A DNA stretch of 64,000 bases. Source: Lachnospiraceae bacterium (GTDB lineage Bacteria > Bacillota > Clostridia > Lachnospirales > Lachnospiraceae). Shown here in pieces: positions 32,158 through 41,004 of this stretch. The number at the start of each line of letters is the position of its first letter. Position 1 is the first letter of the stretch. The stretch lies in assembly GCA_910575275.1 (NCBI GenBank), contig CAJTEE010000001.1:124001-188000 (forward strand). The letters are read 5' to 3'. Under the pieces are notes generated by a model. The model searched no databases. It saw nothing but the letters and a program-made list of their open reading frames with translations, and was not told the DNA's origin. The translations under genes were made by a program, and so were the position numbers.

Positions 32158-32275
32158 TTTTGGGAACCGGGTCGTTTCTTGCAGCGGTTCTGCAGGGATA
32201 ATCGTATTTTGCCCGAAGCGGTAAGCACACAGAACGGTTCCTGTCTTTTCATAAAAGTTTAAGAGGTGCTTTCAA

Positions 32276-33160
32276 ATGATGACTCAGCTCTCGTATAACG
32301 GCCTGACGGCCACGGTCGATTCCCATGGCGGCGAGCTTGTTTCCCTTCTTGACGCGCAGGGCCGGGAGGCTGTCTGGAACGGAGACCCGGCATTCTGGAG
32401 CGGGCGCAACCCGCTTCTTTTTCCGATTGTCGGCAATCCGAAGGAGGGAACGGTCCTGTTTAATGGGAAACCGTTTCACATGAACCGTCATGGCTTCGCC
32501 AGAGAGCAGGATTTTTCCGTTGTCAGGCAGGGCAGCGACTTCGTCCTTTTAAGACTTACGGAAAACGGAGAAACCCTGGCGCGCTACCCGTTTTCCTTCT
32601 CTCTCACCGTCTGCCACAGGCTCTTGGCGTCCGGCTTTTCCACAAGCTTTACCGTCTTAAATACAGGCGATACGCCGCTTCCCTTCTGTATCGGCGCGCA
32701 CACCGCTTTTTTTTGCCCATTTTCCGGGGATGAAGCGGGAAGGTTTGAGGACTATACGCTCGTTTTCGATCAGGAGGAAACAGCCGATACGCTTCTTTTG
32801 TCTTCAGAGGGCCTGATCCGCCCGGGGAAACGCGAGCGGATCCTGAACGCTTCCGCGCGCCTTTCTCTCGACTATGCTCTCTTTTCCCGCCTGGATACGG
32901 TAATTTTTGAAGGCCTGCATTCCAGGGGTGTTTCTCTCATGCACGAGAAAACCGGCCGCGGCATCCACATGGACTTTGACGGCTTCCCCCTGATCGCTTT
33001 CTGGACTAAGCCCGACGCGCCTTATCTTTGTATGGAGCCCTGGCACGGTCTGGCAGCCGCCGAGAATGAAAGCGGGGAATTTACGGACAAGCCCCACTGC
33101 CTCACGCTCGCGCCGCAGGAAATGAAAACGTTTTGCTATACGGTGGCGCTTCTTATGTAG
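32276..33160 (+). CDS. Aldose 1-epimerase family protein (LacX/YeaD-like)
   Basis: 294 aa. Beta-sandwich mutarotase family: LTATVDSHGGELVSLLDAQG at the N-terminus, VWNGDPAFWSGRNPLLFPIV (the LacX-type signature), MNRHGFARE with conserved His, PFCIGAHTAFFCPF (second His), and WHGLAAAENESGEFTDKP near the C-terminus. It interconverts sugar anomers or phosphosugar epimers; exact sugar unknown. Site GAGGTG. The divergent nag operon suggests a hexosamine or hexose link. Confidence 0.88.
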   Translation: MMTQLSYNGLTATVDSHGGELVSLLDAQGREAVWNGDPAFWSGRNPLLFPIVGNPKEGTVLFNGKPFHMNRHGFAREQDFSVVRQGSDFVLLRLTENGETLARYPFSFSLTVCHRLLASGFSTSFTVLNTGDTPLPFCIGAHTAFFCPFSGDEAGRFEDYTLVFDQEETADTLLLSSEGLIRPGKRERILNASARLSLDYALFSRLDTVIFEGLHSRGVSLMHEKTGRGIHMDFDGFPLIAFWTKPDAPYLCMEPWHGLAAAENESGEFTDKPHCLTLAPQEMKTFCYTVALLM

Positions 33161-33222
33161 ATTTATACACTGCAAAAGCGCCGAATCACACTCTATTCTT
33201 TTCACATCGGAGGTTTCTTAAA

Positions 33223-34413
33223 TAACAAGCAGGAAAAAAATTTTTTATTCTTTCATCCTGTGCGTCTGGATGGTTCTGTCTCTGGCCGGTGCGTTTTATG
33301 CAGAGGAGCAGCTATTTTGGAACAATACAGGAAATACATATCTCTATTCAAACGAAAACGGCGGGCTGACCCGCGTGATAACGGATTCCTATGGCTGGGC
33401 CAGCGATAAAAAAGTTTATATTGAAAGCTATAACTCCGGCTTTAAGCTCCGGTTTGGACAGCCGAATCCAAATGAGGAGGATACGGTCGAAGTTATTCGT
33501 GTCGTGAAATATTCCAAAAGCTGGGAGCGCCTCGGACAAGCGAGTATTTATGGTGCCAATACGGCGGTTTCCTTCGTAGCCGGTTCGTGCCGCTGTGCCG
33601 AGTCCGACGGAATGCCGTATATACATACATGCCATCAAACGTATAAAACGGAAGACGGACTTAACCATCAGGCTAATATGATGCCAGCAATCCATGAAAG
33701 CGATATGTCCATTACCTTTCTGGATAAGCCCAATTCCGGCTATGTGAGCCATTCCTTTGACCAGTATATGATTGCCGGCTAGGAAGGAAACATCGTCGGG
33801 CTGGATCTTGGAGGTGGTTATCCCAGAGCGGCTGTTCTGATGCGGTATAATGGCGGCGCAGGAAGCGAAACACTGGGAAATATTTCTACTTCAATCATAC
33901 AGGAAATCAGCGGGAAGATCGGCTACAATTACACAGGCCTGGATATCGGCAGCTTTGCAGAAACGAGCGGCAGTTATGTGACGGCCTATGCCTACAACGG
34001 GGAAAGCGGGGACCAATCCGTCTATCTTGCGTATACAGACAAGCATAACCTGATACCTGCGTTGCCCGGCTCTCTGCCCCGAGTCCCGTATCAACCCTGC
34101 GCCTTGTCCGGACCGAAATCACGGGCGGCTATATTCTCTGGAATACCCAATCGGGCCGGGAGATTTTTTTTATTACACCCCCTATTTTGCCGACGGCAGT
34201 ATCGGTGAGATTCATACCGCAGAGGTCAATCTGGCGTTCAAAACTCCGATCTTCTATAACGGTAAGGTCGTCTGGAGTGACGGCACAATCGAAAATTTAA
34301 GGTCCTTTCAGGACTATGATATGATCGTGAACATGTAACTGCTGGCTGATACAGGCATTGAGACGATCACGCTGCCGGCAGTTTATCCATATGAAAAACC
34401 GATCTATTTTTAA
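33223..34413 (+). pseudogene. Decayed secreted-protein gene
   Basis: A GGAGG site is followed at proper distance by ATA (ACA AGC AGG) where ATG is expected, so the start seems lost. The frame then gives a signal-like segment (FYSFILCVWMVLSLAGAFYA) and a beta-rich body (YLYSNENGGLTRVITDSYGW, DKPNSGYVSHSFDQYMIAG). It is stopped by TAG at 33781, continues in the same frame (GNIVGLDLGGGYPRAAV, IGYNYTGLDIGSFAET), and shifts frame between about 34050 and 34170. It ends in another frame (AEVNLAFKTPIFYNGKVVW) with TAA at 34336 and a last stop at 34411. Original function not recognised. Confidence 0.75.
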
Positions 34414-34446
34414 TTTTATCTCCTGTAGCCCGTCCAAACAAAGCAG

Positions 34447-34486
34447 AGTCTCCTGAAGCCGTGAAAGCGGATGCAGGAGACTTTTA
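34447..34486 (+). terminator. Terminator after the decayed gene
   Basis: Stem AGTCTCCTG (34447-34455) / CAGGAGACT (34474-34482), followed by TTT. It lies just upstream of the sulfatase promoter. Confidence 0.7.
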
Positions 34487-34487
34487 A

Positions 34488-34516
34488 TTGACAGAATGCT
34501 CAAAACATGCTATGCT
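34488..34516 (+). promoter_or_regulatory. Promoter of the sulfatase-ABC operon
   Basis: -35 TTGACA (34488-34493, perfect), 17-bp spacer, -10 TATGCT (34511-34516). Confidence 0.8.
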
Positions 34517-34576
34517 AACTCTTAGAATATTTGTGCGATTTTACTATTTTTCAAACATTATGAAAGGAACGCTTCT

Positions 34577-36028
34577 ATGGCAAAACGCAAGAACGTACTT
34601 CTCATCCTTTCCGACCAGCAGCGGCTTGATACGGTCAGCGCCTACGGACAAAACCCGGTCTGCAGGACGCCGCACATTGACCGGCTGGCCGCCGAGGGCA
34701 TGAAATTCACCAATGCCTACACCTCCTCGGCGATCTGTGCTCCCTCCAGAGCCTCTGTGATGACCGGCCTTTATGCTCACAAGCATGGCGTAATCGACAA
34801 TTTCACGGATATCAAAGAAGGGACTCCTCTCCTGGGCGACTGTATGCATGAGGCCGGCTATTACTGCGGCTATGCCGGCAAGTGGCATGTCTCCCCCACC
34901 AGAACGCCCGAGCAGTGCGGCTTTGACGAGGGAAAGCCCTTTATGGGCTACGCCTTTCCGGGAAGCGGCGTGTTTCCGCACCTGATCTTCAACCAGCCGC
35001 CGGACAATACGCCCAATTATTACGAGGAATATTTGAAGGAAAACAGCTTTACGGGGATTGATGTCTCTCACGGATTTTTAGGCGACAACCCGGCCTTACA
35101 GATCCAGGAAATGTTCTGTAAGCACGAGGGGCCCGTCGAAAGCACCATCGAATACTTCGTCGCCCATGAGACGAACCGCCTGATCGGCGAGGCCAAAAAG
35201 CAGGAGAAACCGTTTTTCATCTGGTCCAACTTCTGGGGGCCGCACAGCCCCAGCATCGTCCCCGAGCCGTACTACTCCATGTATAACCCGGCAGACATTC
35301 CCGAGCATCCGAGCTACTGCGACGAGATGCTCGACAAACCCTACGGCTACTATTTGAGCGAAAAGATGTGGGGCCTCGGCAACTACGGCTGGAAGGGCTT
35401 CCAGGAGATTGCGGCCCGTTATTACGGCCATTGTACGATGATCGACGACATGGTTGGCATGATCGTTGACAGGCTGAAAGCTGAGGGCCTCTATGAGGAT
35501 ACGATCATCATCTACAGCGCCGACCACGGGGACTGCCTGGGGGCGCACAAGCTGATCGAAAAGGGCGCATTCACCTTCGACGAGATTTACCATATCCCGA
35601 TGGTCGTTAAGGGCGCCGGGACCACGGACAACGACAGCTTTGTCTACCTCCAGGAGCTGATGCCGACGCTTCTTGACATCGCAGGCGTGACACCGAAAAA
35701 GCCCGTGGACGGGGAAAGCATCCTGCCGCTCATGACAGGCGAAAGAGCAGACAACGGCCGCACCGAGATCTACGGCGAATACCACAACCATTTTTACATC
35801 GCACGCCAGCGTATGGTGCGTGATCACGACTACCAGTTTACCTTCAATGAGAGCGAACGGGGCGAGCTCTATGATCTCAAAAAGGATCCTTGGCAGCTCC
35901 ATAACGTCTGCTATGACCCGGCCTACGCCGAGGTAAAAAAGCAATATCTGGAGACTATGTCCCGGTATATGAAGGCAACAAACGACCCGGCCGGAACCTG
36001 GTTCCACCGGATCAAAGAATTTTATTAA
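34577..36028 (+). CDS. Type I sulfatase (Cys-type, alkaline phosphatase superfamily)
   Basis: 483 aa, no signal peptide, so cytoplasmic. Hydrolyses sulfate esters. The formylglycine site is CAPSRASVMTGLYAHKHG, with Cys as the residue matured by an anaerobic (radical SAM) sulfatase-maturing enzyme, not seen here. Metal motif LLILSDQQRLDTVS, GYYCGYAGKWH, and YSADHGDCLGAH are intact. Leads an operon with a taurine/sulfonate-type importer. The substrate may therefore be a small imported sulfate ester rather than a polymer. Confidence 0.93.
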   Translation: MAKRKNVLLILSDQQRLDTVSAYGQNPVCRTPHIDRLAAEGMKFTNAYTSSAICAPSRASVMTGLYAHKHGVIDNFTDIKEGTPLLGDCMHEAGYYCGYAGKWHVSPTRTPEQCGFDEGKPFMGYAFPGSGVFPHLIFNQPPDNTPNYYEEYLKENSFTGIDVSHGFLGDNPALQIQEMFCKHEGPVESTIEYFVAHETNRLIGEAKKQEKPFFIWSNFWGPHSPSIVPEPYYSMYNPADIPEHPSYCDEMLDKPYGYYLSEKMWGLGNYGWKGFQEIAARYYGHCTMIDDMVGMIVDRLKAEGLYEDTIIIYSADHGDCLGAHKLIEKGAFTFDEIYHIPMVVKGAGTTDNDSFVYLQELMPTLLDIAGVTPKKPVDGESILPLMTGERADNGRTEIYGEYHNHFYIARQRMVRDHDYQFTFNESERGELYDLKKDPWQLHNVCYDPAYAEVKKQYLETMSRYMKATNDPAGTWFHRIKEFY

Positions 36029-36040
36029 GGGGGCGCATAT

Positions 36041-36829
36041 ATGGACGAAAAAAAGCAAAAAGGGCTGATTGACCGGATTCCCAATGCCGGCTGGCTGTTT
36101 CTTTCCTTTCTCGCAGCCATCCTCTTGTGGTATCTGCTTTCCATCAATGAAAAAACCGGGCGGAGCTTCCCGTTTGTTCCGTCGATTCTGAAAGCCGTCC
36201 AGACCGTTGTCGACCGCGGCATCCTTGCCGAGGACTTCATCAGCAGTATGATTTCCGTTGTACTGGGCTTCGCGTTCGGCTTTGTCACCGCCGTTCCTGC
36301 CGCGTTTCTGATGGCATGGTACCGGCCCGTGCAGTATATTGTAGAGCCCTGGATCCAGTTTATCCGGAATATTCCGCCGCTCGCCTATGTGCCGCTTGTC
36401 GTTATTTCCGCAGGCGTCGGCAGAAAGCCCCAGGTGATCGTAATCTGGCTCGCCACCTTCCTTATCATGACCGTCACCATCTACCAGGGCGTCCGAAACG
36501 TTGACGAAACGCTCATCAAGGCCGCACGCGTCCTGGGTGCAAAGGATAAGGATCTGTTTGTCAAGGTCATTTTCCCGGCCACGACGCCCTTTATCCTGAC
36601 CGCGGTCCGTCTGGGAGTCTCCGTTGCGCTTACCACTCTGATTGCGGCGGAATCCACCGGCGCCACCGCCGGTATGGGTATGCGTATCCGTTCCTTCAGC
36701 AACAGCTTCGAGGTCGCACCCATGCTGCTCTACATCATTTTGATCGGCATCATCGGGATCACGTCGGAGAAAATCATTAAAATGCTCGAAAGGAGGCTGA
36801 CGGGATGGCAGGAGAAACGAGAGATATAA
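36041..36829 (+). CDS. ABC transporter permease, SsuC/TauC family
   Basis: 262 aa, about six membrane helices. Family signature IPPLAYVPLVVISAGVGRKP, then VRNVDETLIKAARVLGAKDK and FPATTPFILTAVRLGVSVAL, the EAA coupling loop. Part of an importer for organosulfur anions or other small acids. Starts 12 bp after the sulfatase and overlaps the ATPase gene by 25 bp. Confidence 0.92.
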   Translation: MDEKKQKGLIDRIPNAGWLFLSFLAAILLWYLLSINEKTGRSFPFVPSILKAVQTVVDRGILAEDFISSMISVVLGFAFGFVTAVPAAFLMAWYRPVQYIVEPWIQFIRNIPPLAYVPLVVISAGVGRKPQVIVIWLATFLIMTVTIYQGVRNVDETLIKAARVLGAKDKDLFVKVIFPATTPFILTAVRLGVSVALTTLIAAESTGATAGMGMRIRSFSNSFEVAPMLLYIILIGIIGITSEKIIKMLERRLTGWQEKREI

Positions 36830-37596
36830 AGTTAAAAATTGATCATGTCGAAAAGATCTATGAGGGCCGCACCGGAAAGATGATCGCATTAAACGGCGTG
36901 GACCTGGATATTATGGAAAATGAATTCATCTGCGTGGTCGGCCCTTCCGGCTGCGGGAAGTCCACATTGTTGAATATCATCGCGGGACTTTTGGACGCCA
37001 CCTCCGGCGCGGTCTACCTGGATGGGAAAAAGATCGATGGCACCGGCACCGAGCGCGGCGTCGTCTTCCAGCAGTATGCGCTGTTCCCGTGGCTGACGGT
37101 CCTTAAAAACGTCATGTTCGGGCTGAAGCTTAAGGGCATGCCGGACGATGAGGCGAAAGAAATCGCCATGAAATACATAAAAATGGTGCAGCTCGAGGAT
37201 TTCGTCAACAGCTATCCCAAGGAGCTCTCCGGCGGCATGAAGCAGCGTGTGGCCATTGCCCGCGCCTACGCGGTGCAGCCCGAAGTTCTCTTGATGGATG
37301 AGCCCTTCGGTGCGCTGGACGCCCAGACGAGGACGCAGCTCCAGGCGGAGCTCGTGCGCACCTGGCAGGAGGAAAAAAAGACCTGCTTTTTCATCACGCA
37401 CGATGTGGAGGAGGCGATCATCCTCGCCAACCGTGTGATCGTCATGAGCGCCAGGCCAGGGCGCATCAAGACCATCGTGGACATAGATCTTCCCTACCCC
37501 AGGACCCAGGATTTAAAGATGGAAAAGCAGTTCTTGGATTTAAAGGCCCATATCTGGGGCGAGGTCTACAAAGAGTATCTGGAGGTTCGTAAGTAA
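36805..37596 (+). CDS. ABC transporter ATP-binding protein, SsuB/TauB family
   Basis: 263 aa. Walker A GPSGCGKSTLLNIIAGLL, Q-loop FQQYALFPWLTV, signature LSGGMKQRVAIARAYA, Walker B LLMDEPFGALDAQTR, H-loop FITHDVEEAIILANRVIVMS. Energises the SsuC-like permease. Site AGGAGG lies inside the permease 3' end. Confidence 0.95.
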   Translation: MAGETRDIKLKIDHVEKIYEGRTGKMIALNGVDLDIMENEFICVVGPSGCGKSTLLNIIAGLLDATSGAVYLDGKKIDGTGTERGVVFQQYALFPWLTVLKNVMFGLKLKGMPDDEAKEIAMKYIKMVQLEDFVNSYPKELSGGMKQRVAIARAYAVQPEVLLMDEPFGALDAQTRTQLQAELVRTWQEEKKTCFFITHDVEEAIILANRVIVMSARPGRIKTIVDIDLPYPRTQDLKMEKQFLDLKAHIWGEVYKEYLEVRK

Positions 37597-37662
37597 AGCA
37601 AGAAGGCCATCCCGGGCTTTGCCCTGCATTGCCCGATGGAGATAAAAAAAGGAGGATTTTAC

Positions 37663-38754
37663 ATGAAAAAAAGAATTTTCGCACTTGGACTGGCGGTGGT
37701 TACCGCACTTTCCCTGACTGCCTGCGGCTCGTCAAGCAGCGCGTCTGCAACCACGGCTGCAGCGACGGAAGCGGCGACAACAGCGGCTGCGACAGAGGCT
37801 GCGACCACGGACGCGGCGACGGAGGCCGCCACCGAAGCGACTCCCTCCGAGGAGCCCATCACCTTAAATATCGGCTACATGCCAAACTATGGCAGCCTTT
37901 GGTCCGTCACTACGGCCATCAACAAGGGCTACTTCGAGGAAGCCGGAATTACCGTACAGCTCGTTGAATTCCAGGACGGCCCGAGCATCATCGCCGCCAT
38001 GGAATCCGGCAGCATTGATATGGGCTACATCGGCCAGGGCGCACATAAGCTCTGCATCCAGGGCAACGCAAAGATTTTCGCCCTGTCGCATATTTCCAAC
38101 GGCGACGCCGTCATCGGTGGCCCCGAGGTCAAGACGCTTGAGGATTTAAAGGGCAAAAAGGTTGCCTTCTCCTCCGGCACCTCCAGCGAGGACATTTTAA
38201 AGGCCGGGCTCTCCAAGGCCGGACTTTCCATGGATGACATCGAGGCCATTGATATGGAAGCTTCCAACATCGTGACCGCCATGCTCTCCGGCGGCGTGGA
38301 CGCCTGCGCGACCTGGTCGCCCAACAGCCTGCGCATCCTGGAGGAGTCTGCGGACATGACAAAGCTCTGCGACAACCTGACCTTCTCCGACACCAGCATC
38401 TCGCTTGCAAGCTGGATCGTCATCCCGTCCTACGCGGAAGCCAATGCGGACAAGATCCTGCGCTTCTCCAAGGCTCTCTTTAAGGCCATGGACTATGCGG
38501 CAGACGGAAACTATGAGGAGATTGCCGGCTATGTCGCCGCCCAGACCAAGACCGATGGGGATTCCGTATTCGCACAGCGCGGCGACGCCGACTGGCTGAC
38601 CGGCAAAGAGGTCTCCGAGGGCGCAGCAGACGGAACCGTCGAGGGCTATTATAAGATCCAGCAGGAAAACCTGATCGCCTCCGGCGCAGTCGAGGGCGAA
38701 GTTCCGATCGCCGACTATGTCTTGCTTGACAATATGGTCGAGGCCGGGAAATAA
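37663..38754 (+). CDS. Substrate-binding lipoprotein, SsuA/TauA (NMT1-like) family
   Basis: 363 aa from ATG 37663 (site AAAGGAGGA). Lipobox LTAC; then an extremely Ala/Thr/Glu-rich spacer (about 24-60) that tethers the domain. The binding fold has the family motifs NIGYMPNYGSLWSVTTAINK, FQDGPSIIAAMESGSIDMGY, KKVAFSSGTSSEDILKAGL and VDACATWSPNSL. Ligand probably a sulfonate or other small organic acid, inferred from the sulfatase neighbour. Confidence 0.9.
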   Translation: MKKRIFALGLAVVTALSLTACGSSSSASATTAAATEAATTAAATEAATTDAATEAATEATPSEEPITLNIGYMPNYGSLWSVTTAINKGYFEEAGITVQLVEFQDGPSIIAAMESGSIDMGYIGQGAHKLCIQGNAKIFALSHISNGDAVIGGPEVKTLEDLKGKKVAFSSGTSSEDILKAGLSKAGLSMDDIEAIDMEASNIVTAMLSGGVDACATWSPNSLRILEESADMTKLCDNLTFSDTSISLASWIVIPSYAEANADKILRFSKALFKAMDYAADGNYEEIAGYVAAQTKTDGDSVFAQRGDADWLTGKEVSEGAADGTVEGYYKIQQENLIASGAVEGEVPIADYVLLDNMVEAGK

Positions 38755-38823
38755 ATTTGTCGTTTCCTGTAAAAGCATACAGGGGTTCTAAAAACTTCCT
38801 GTCTTTCAGAGTCAAATGAAAAA

Positions 38824-38915
38824 AGTGCTAGGCCCGCATTAGAACCCGTGGCTTAGCACTTCAGAAGGGCGTGCCGCTTTTTCCATGAGACAAAAAGTGG
38901 CGCGCCCGTTTTTTT
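38824..38915 (+). terminator. Two tandem terminators after the sulfonate-type ABC operon
   Basis: First hairpin AAGTGCTAgGCC ... GGCtTAGCACTT (about 38823-38861), without a T-run. The second (38867-38915) pairs GGGCGTGCCGCTTTTT with AAAAAGTGGCGCGCCC and has a T7 tail. The rest of the gap to 39078 shows no gene. Confidence 0.82.
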
Positions 38916-39078
38916 CCAGAAAAGCCTTTAAAACAGCAGGAAAGGGAAGCAGCGGATCATTTTCAAAAAGCCAAACGGCCTGCTGTGTTCAGGAACAGGT
39001 AGGCCGCCTGTATACGGCTGCCGAGAGAACCCTTTTTGCGCGATGCGAACAAATACACTGAATGGGAGGAATCAAATT

Positions 39079-39701
39079 ATGCAAAGCACGATCGGCCTGA
39101 TTGCGGCCTTCGCGTTGTTGATGTGGATGATCATGAAGGGCTTCAGCATTTACCTGACCGTGTTTTCCTGCGCCTTGGTGGTGGCAGTCACCTGTCAGAT
39201 GAATATCTACGATACCTATAAGGTTCACTTCATGACCGGCTTTACCAATTTCTTTAAAAACAACTTTCTGATTTTTTTGACCGGCACTCTGCTGGCCAAG
39301 GCCATGGATATCACCGGCGCGGCCAACAGCGCCCTGGTAGTGGACACTCTGAGCAAGGAATTCGCCAAGCATACCATGGAGGAGATCGAAGGGATGTTTG
39401 CCCGGGCCGATATCGCCTACAACCAGGTTCAGCACATCAAAGAGGTACTCGAGGATCCCCAGGCTCTGGAGAATATGTACATCGTGCCCATGAAAAATAA
39501 CGACGGCACCGTGACCAAGCAGCCAGCCCCATCCGCTTCTGCCTGACCGAGCCCCAAACAGTCGAGGATATTGCTCCCACCGTGGATCGGCAGGCGCCCC
39601 GCGTGGGACAGCATACCGTAGAAATTCTAAAAGAGTACGGCTATACGGACGAACAGATTGAGAAATTCTTGGCTGACGGCTCCGCCGCCGGCGAGAAATA
39701 G
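39079..39701 (+). pseudogene. Chimeric remnant: GntP-type permease N-terminus fused to CoA-transferase C-terminus
   Basis: Starts at ATG 39079 with site GGGAGGA. Residues about 1-85 are a GntP-like permease start (MQSTIGLIAAFALLMWMIMK, NNFLIFLTGTLLAKAMDITG). After GAANSA the sequence switches to a class III CoA-transferase (CaiB/BaiF) tail: EFAKHTMEEIEGMFARADIA, NQVQHIKEVLEDPQALEN. A frameshift near 39525 ends that frame at 39544; the next frame continues TEPQTVEDIAPTVDRQAPRV to TAG at 39701. So a deletion joined two genes and the product then frameshifted. Confidence 0.8.
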
Positions 39702-39764
39702 CCGTGTCTCTGACCAAGCGCCCGGTGGCATTCCGGCAGCCCTCTTTATGCCTGAACCAGGGAA

Positions 39765-39800
39765 AAAGGCAGGCCAAATAATAGGAGGCAGCCTGCCTTT
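39765..39800. terminator. Hairpin downstream of the chimeric remnant
   Basis: AAAGGCAGGC (39765-39774) pairs with GCCTGCCTTT (39791-39800). Further on, 39858-39893 holds two more small dyads (GCGAT/ATCGC and TAAGTCGAAGACTTA). No gene seen between 39801 and 40013. Confidence 0.55.
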
Positions 39801-40013
39801 GGGGAGGGAGGAGTGTTACGAAAGTAAGCTGTTCTGATAAAACGTTTTAAAAATGGAGCGATTTAAAAATAGATCGCTTAAGTCGAAGACTTATCCAGTC
39901 CGGGAATAAAGGACAGGGAATAAAACCATAAGAATTCAAGCAAAGGAGCAAGAAAACATTTCTAAAATGCTTATTTTCTGAAAAGTGTTTCCCATGGATC
40001 TTCTGAAAAAAGC

Positions 40014-40537
40014 ATCAACTGCGCCAAGGTTACGGAGCTGGTCTTTGAAAACTGCCGTGTGACCGCCGACCGGCTCATCGGCTAGGAGGGAAAGGGCTTC
40101 CGTTATGCGTTGACCGCGCTGAATGCCGGACGGCTGGGCATAGCCGCTCAGGGCCTGGCGCTGGCCGCTTTTGATATTACCCGGGATTATATGATGAACC
40201 GCCACCAGTTTGGCAAGCCCATCTGTGCCAATCAGTATCCTGCCTTTAAGATGGCGGATCTGGAGGTGGAGATTGAGATGCCCGGCTGCTGCTCTACAAA
40301 GGCGTGTGGCTTCAGCAGCAAGGTGAGGGTTTCTCTATTGCGGCATCCAAGGCCAAGCTGGCCTGCACCAACCTGGCAATGTATGTGACCACCGAATGCG
40401 TCCAGAACATGGACGGCGCAGGTTATATGCGGGAACAGCACGTAGAGCGGATGTTTAGGGACGCCAAAATCACTCAGATCTACGAGGGTACCAATGAGAT
40501 CCAGCGGCTCATCATCAGTGGGAATATCTTCCGCTGA
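40014..40537 (+). pseudogene. Acyl-CoA dehydrogenase C-terminal remnant
   Basis: Reads VTELVFENCRVTADRLIG, then TAG at 40083, then GKGFRYALTALNAGRLGIAA and YMMNRHQFGKPICANQYPAF. A frame change near 40285 follows, then EGFSIAASKAKLACTNLAMY and the family end motif QIYEGTNEIQRLIISGNIFR. The N-terminal two thirds are absent. Clearly inactivated. Confidence 0.85.
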
Positions 40538-40571
40538 GCCATGGAAACGCTGCCTCACCGGCAGCCTGGCC

Positions 40572-40880
40572 AGCGCCAGATTAGTACTGACGGCAGGCCG
40601 CGGCTTAGGTGGCCAGGCAGGTTTTCAAGCTGTTGTGGAGCTGGCGGAGGCCCAGGTGGCAGGCACCCGCGGGGCGCTTGATGAGCGGTGGATTTCCCAT
40701 GAGCGGGAAATTGGTCTCAGCGGTGTACGCATAGCGACCGAGGTTTATGTAGATTTTGTCGTGTCAGGGGCCAACTTCCATACGATCGGCATGGAACACG
40801 CCGCATACATCATCACTGTCAACCCGGACCCGGCCGCTGTAGTCAAAGAGTATTTTCAAAAGATGGCCAAAGGGCGGTAG
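40572..40880 (+). pseudogene. Electron-transfer flavoprotein alpha-subunit C-terminal remnant
   Basis: Carries the FAD-binding domain of EtfA: LVLTAGRGLGGQAGFQAVVE, TRGALDERWISHEREIGLSG, FVVSGANFHTIGMEHAAYII, VNPDPAAVV. There is no start or N-terminal domain, and EtfB is missing. With the CoA-transferase and acyl-CoA dehydrogenase remnants it marks a lost acyl-CoA catabolic operon. Confidence 0.82.
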
Positions 40881-40949
40881 CGACTTTTCAAAAGAGGCTG
40901 TTGCTTTAATGAATGAAGCTTCGTTCTAGCCCATTGTTTCCAAAACTTC

Positions 40950-40978
40950 TTGAACTTTATTTTAAGGTGTATTATAAT
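40950..40978 (+). promoter_or_regulatory. Promoter of the transglutaminase-like gene
   Basis: -35 TTGAAC (40950-40955), 17-bp spacer, -10 TATAAT (40973-40978). Confidence 0.8.
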
Positions 40979-41004
40979 GAAACGGTAAAAGGAGGGGAAG
41001 CAAC

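Noticed and set aside
35096-36889. 597-codon open frame on the minus strand opposite the sulfatase and permease genes
   Set aside because: It is antisense to three genes with clear family motifs. The product (His/Asp/Gly-rich, no domain) and lack of a ribosome site indicate a composition artefact.
37659-37862. Antisense ORF rich in Val/Ala/Ser opposite the binding-protein linker
   Set aside because: It is the mirror image of the repetitive Ala/Thr/Glu linker codons, not a gene.
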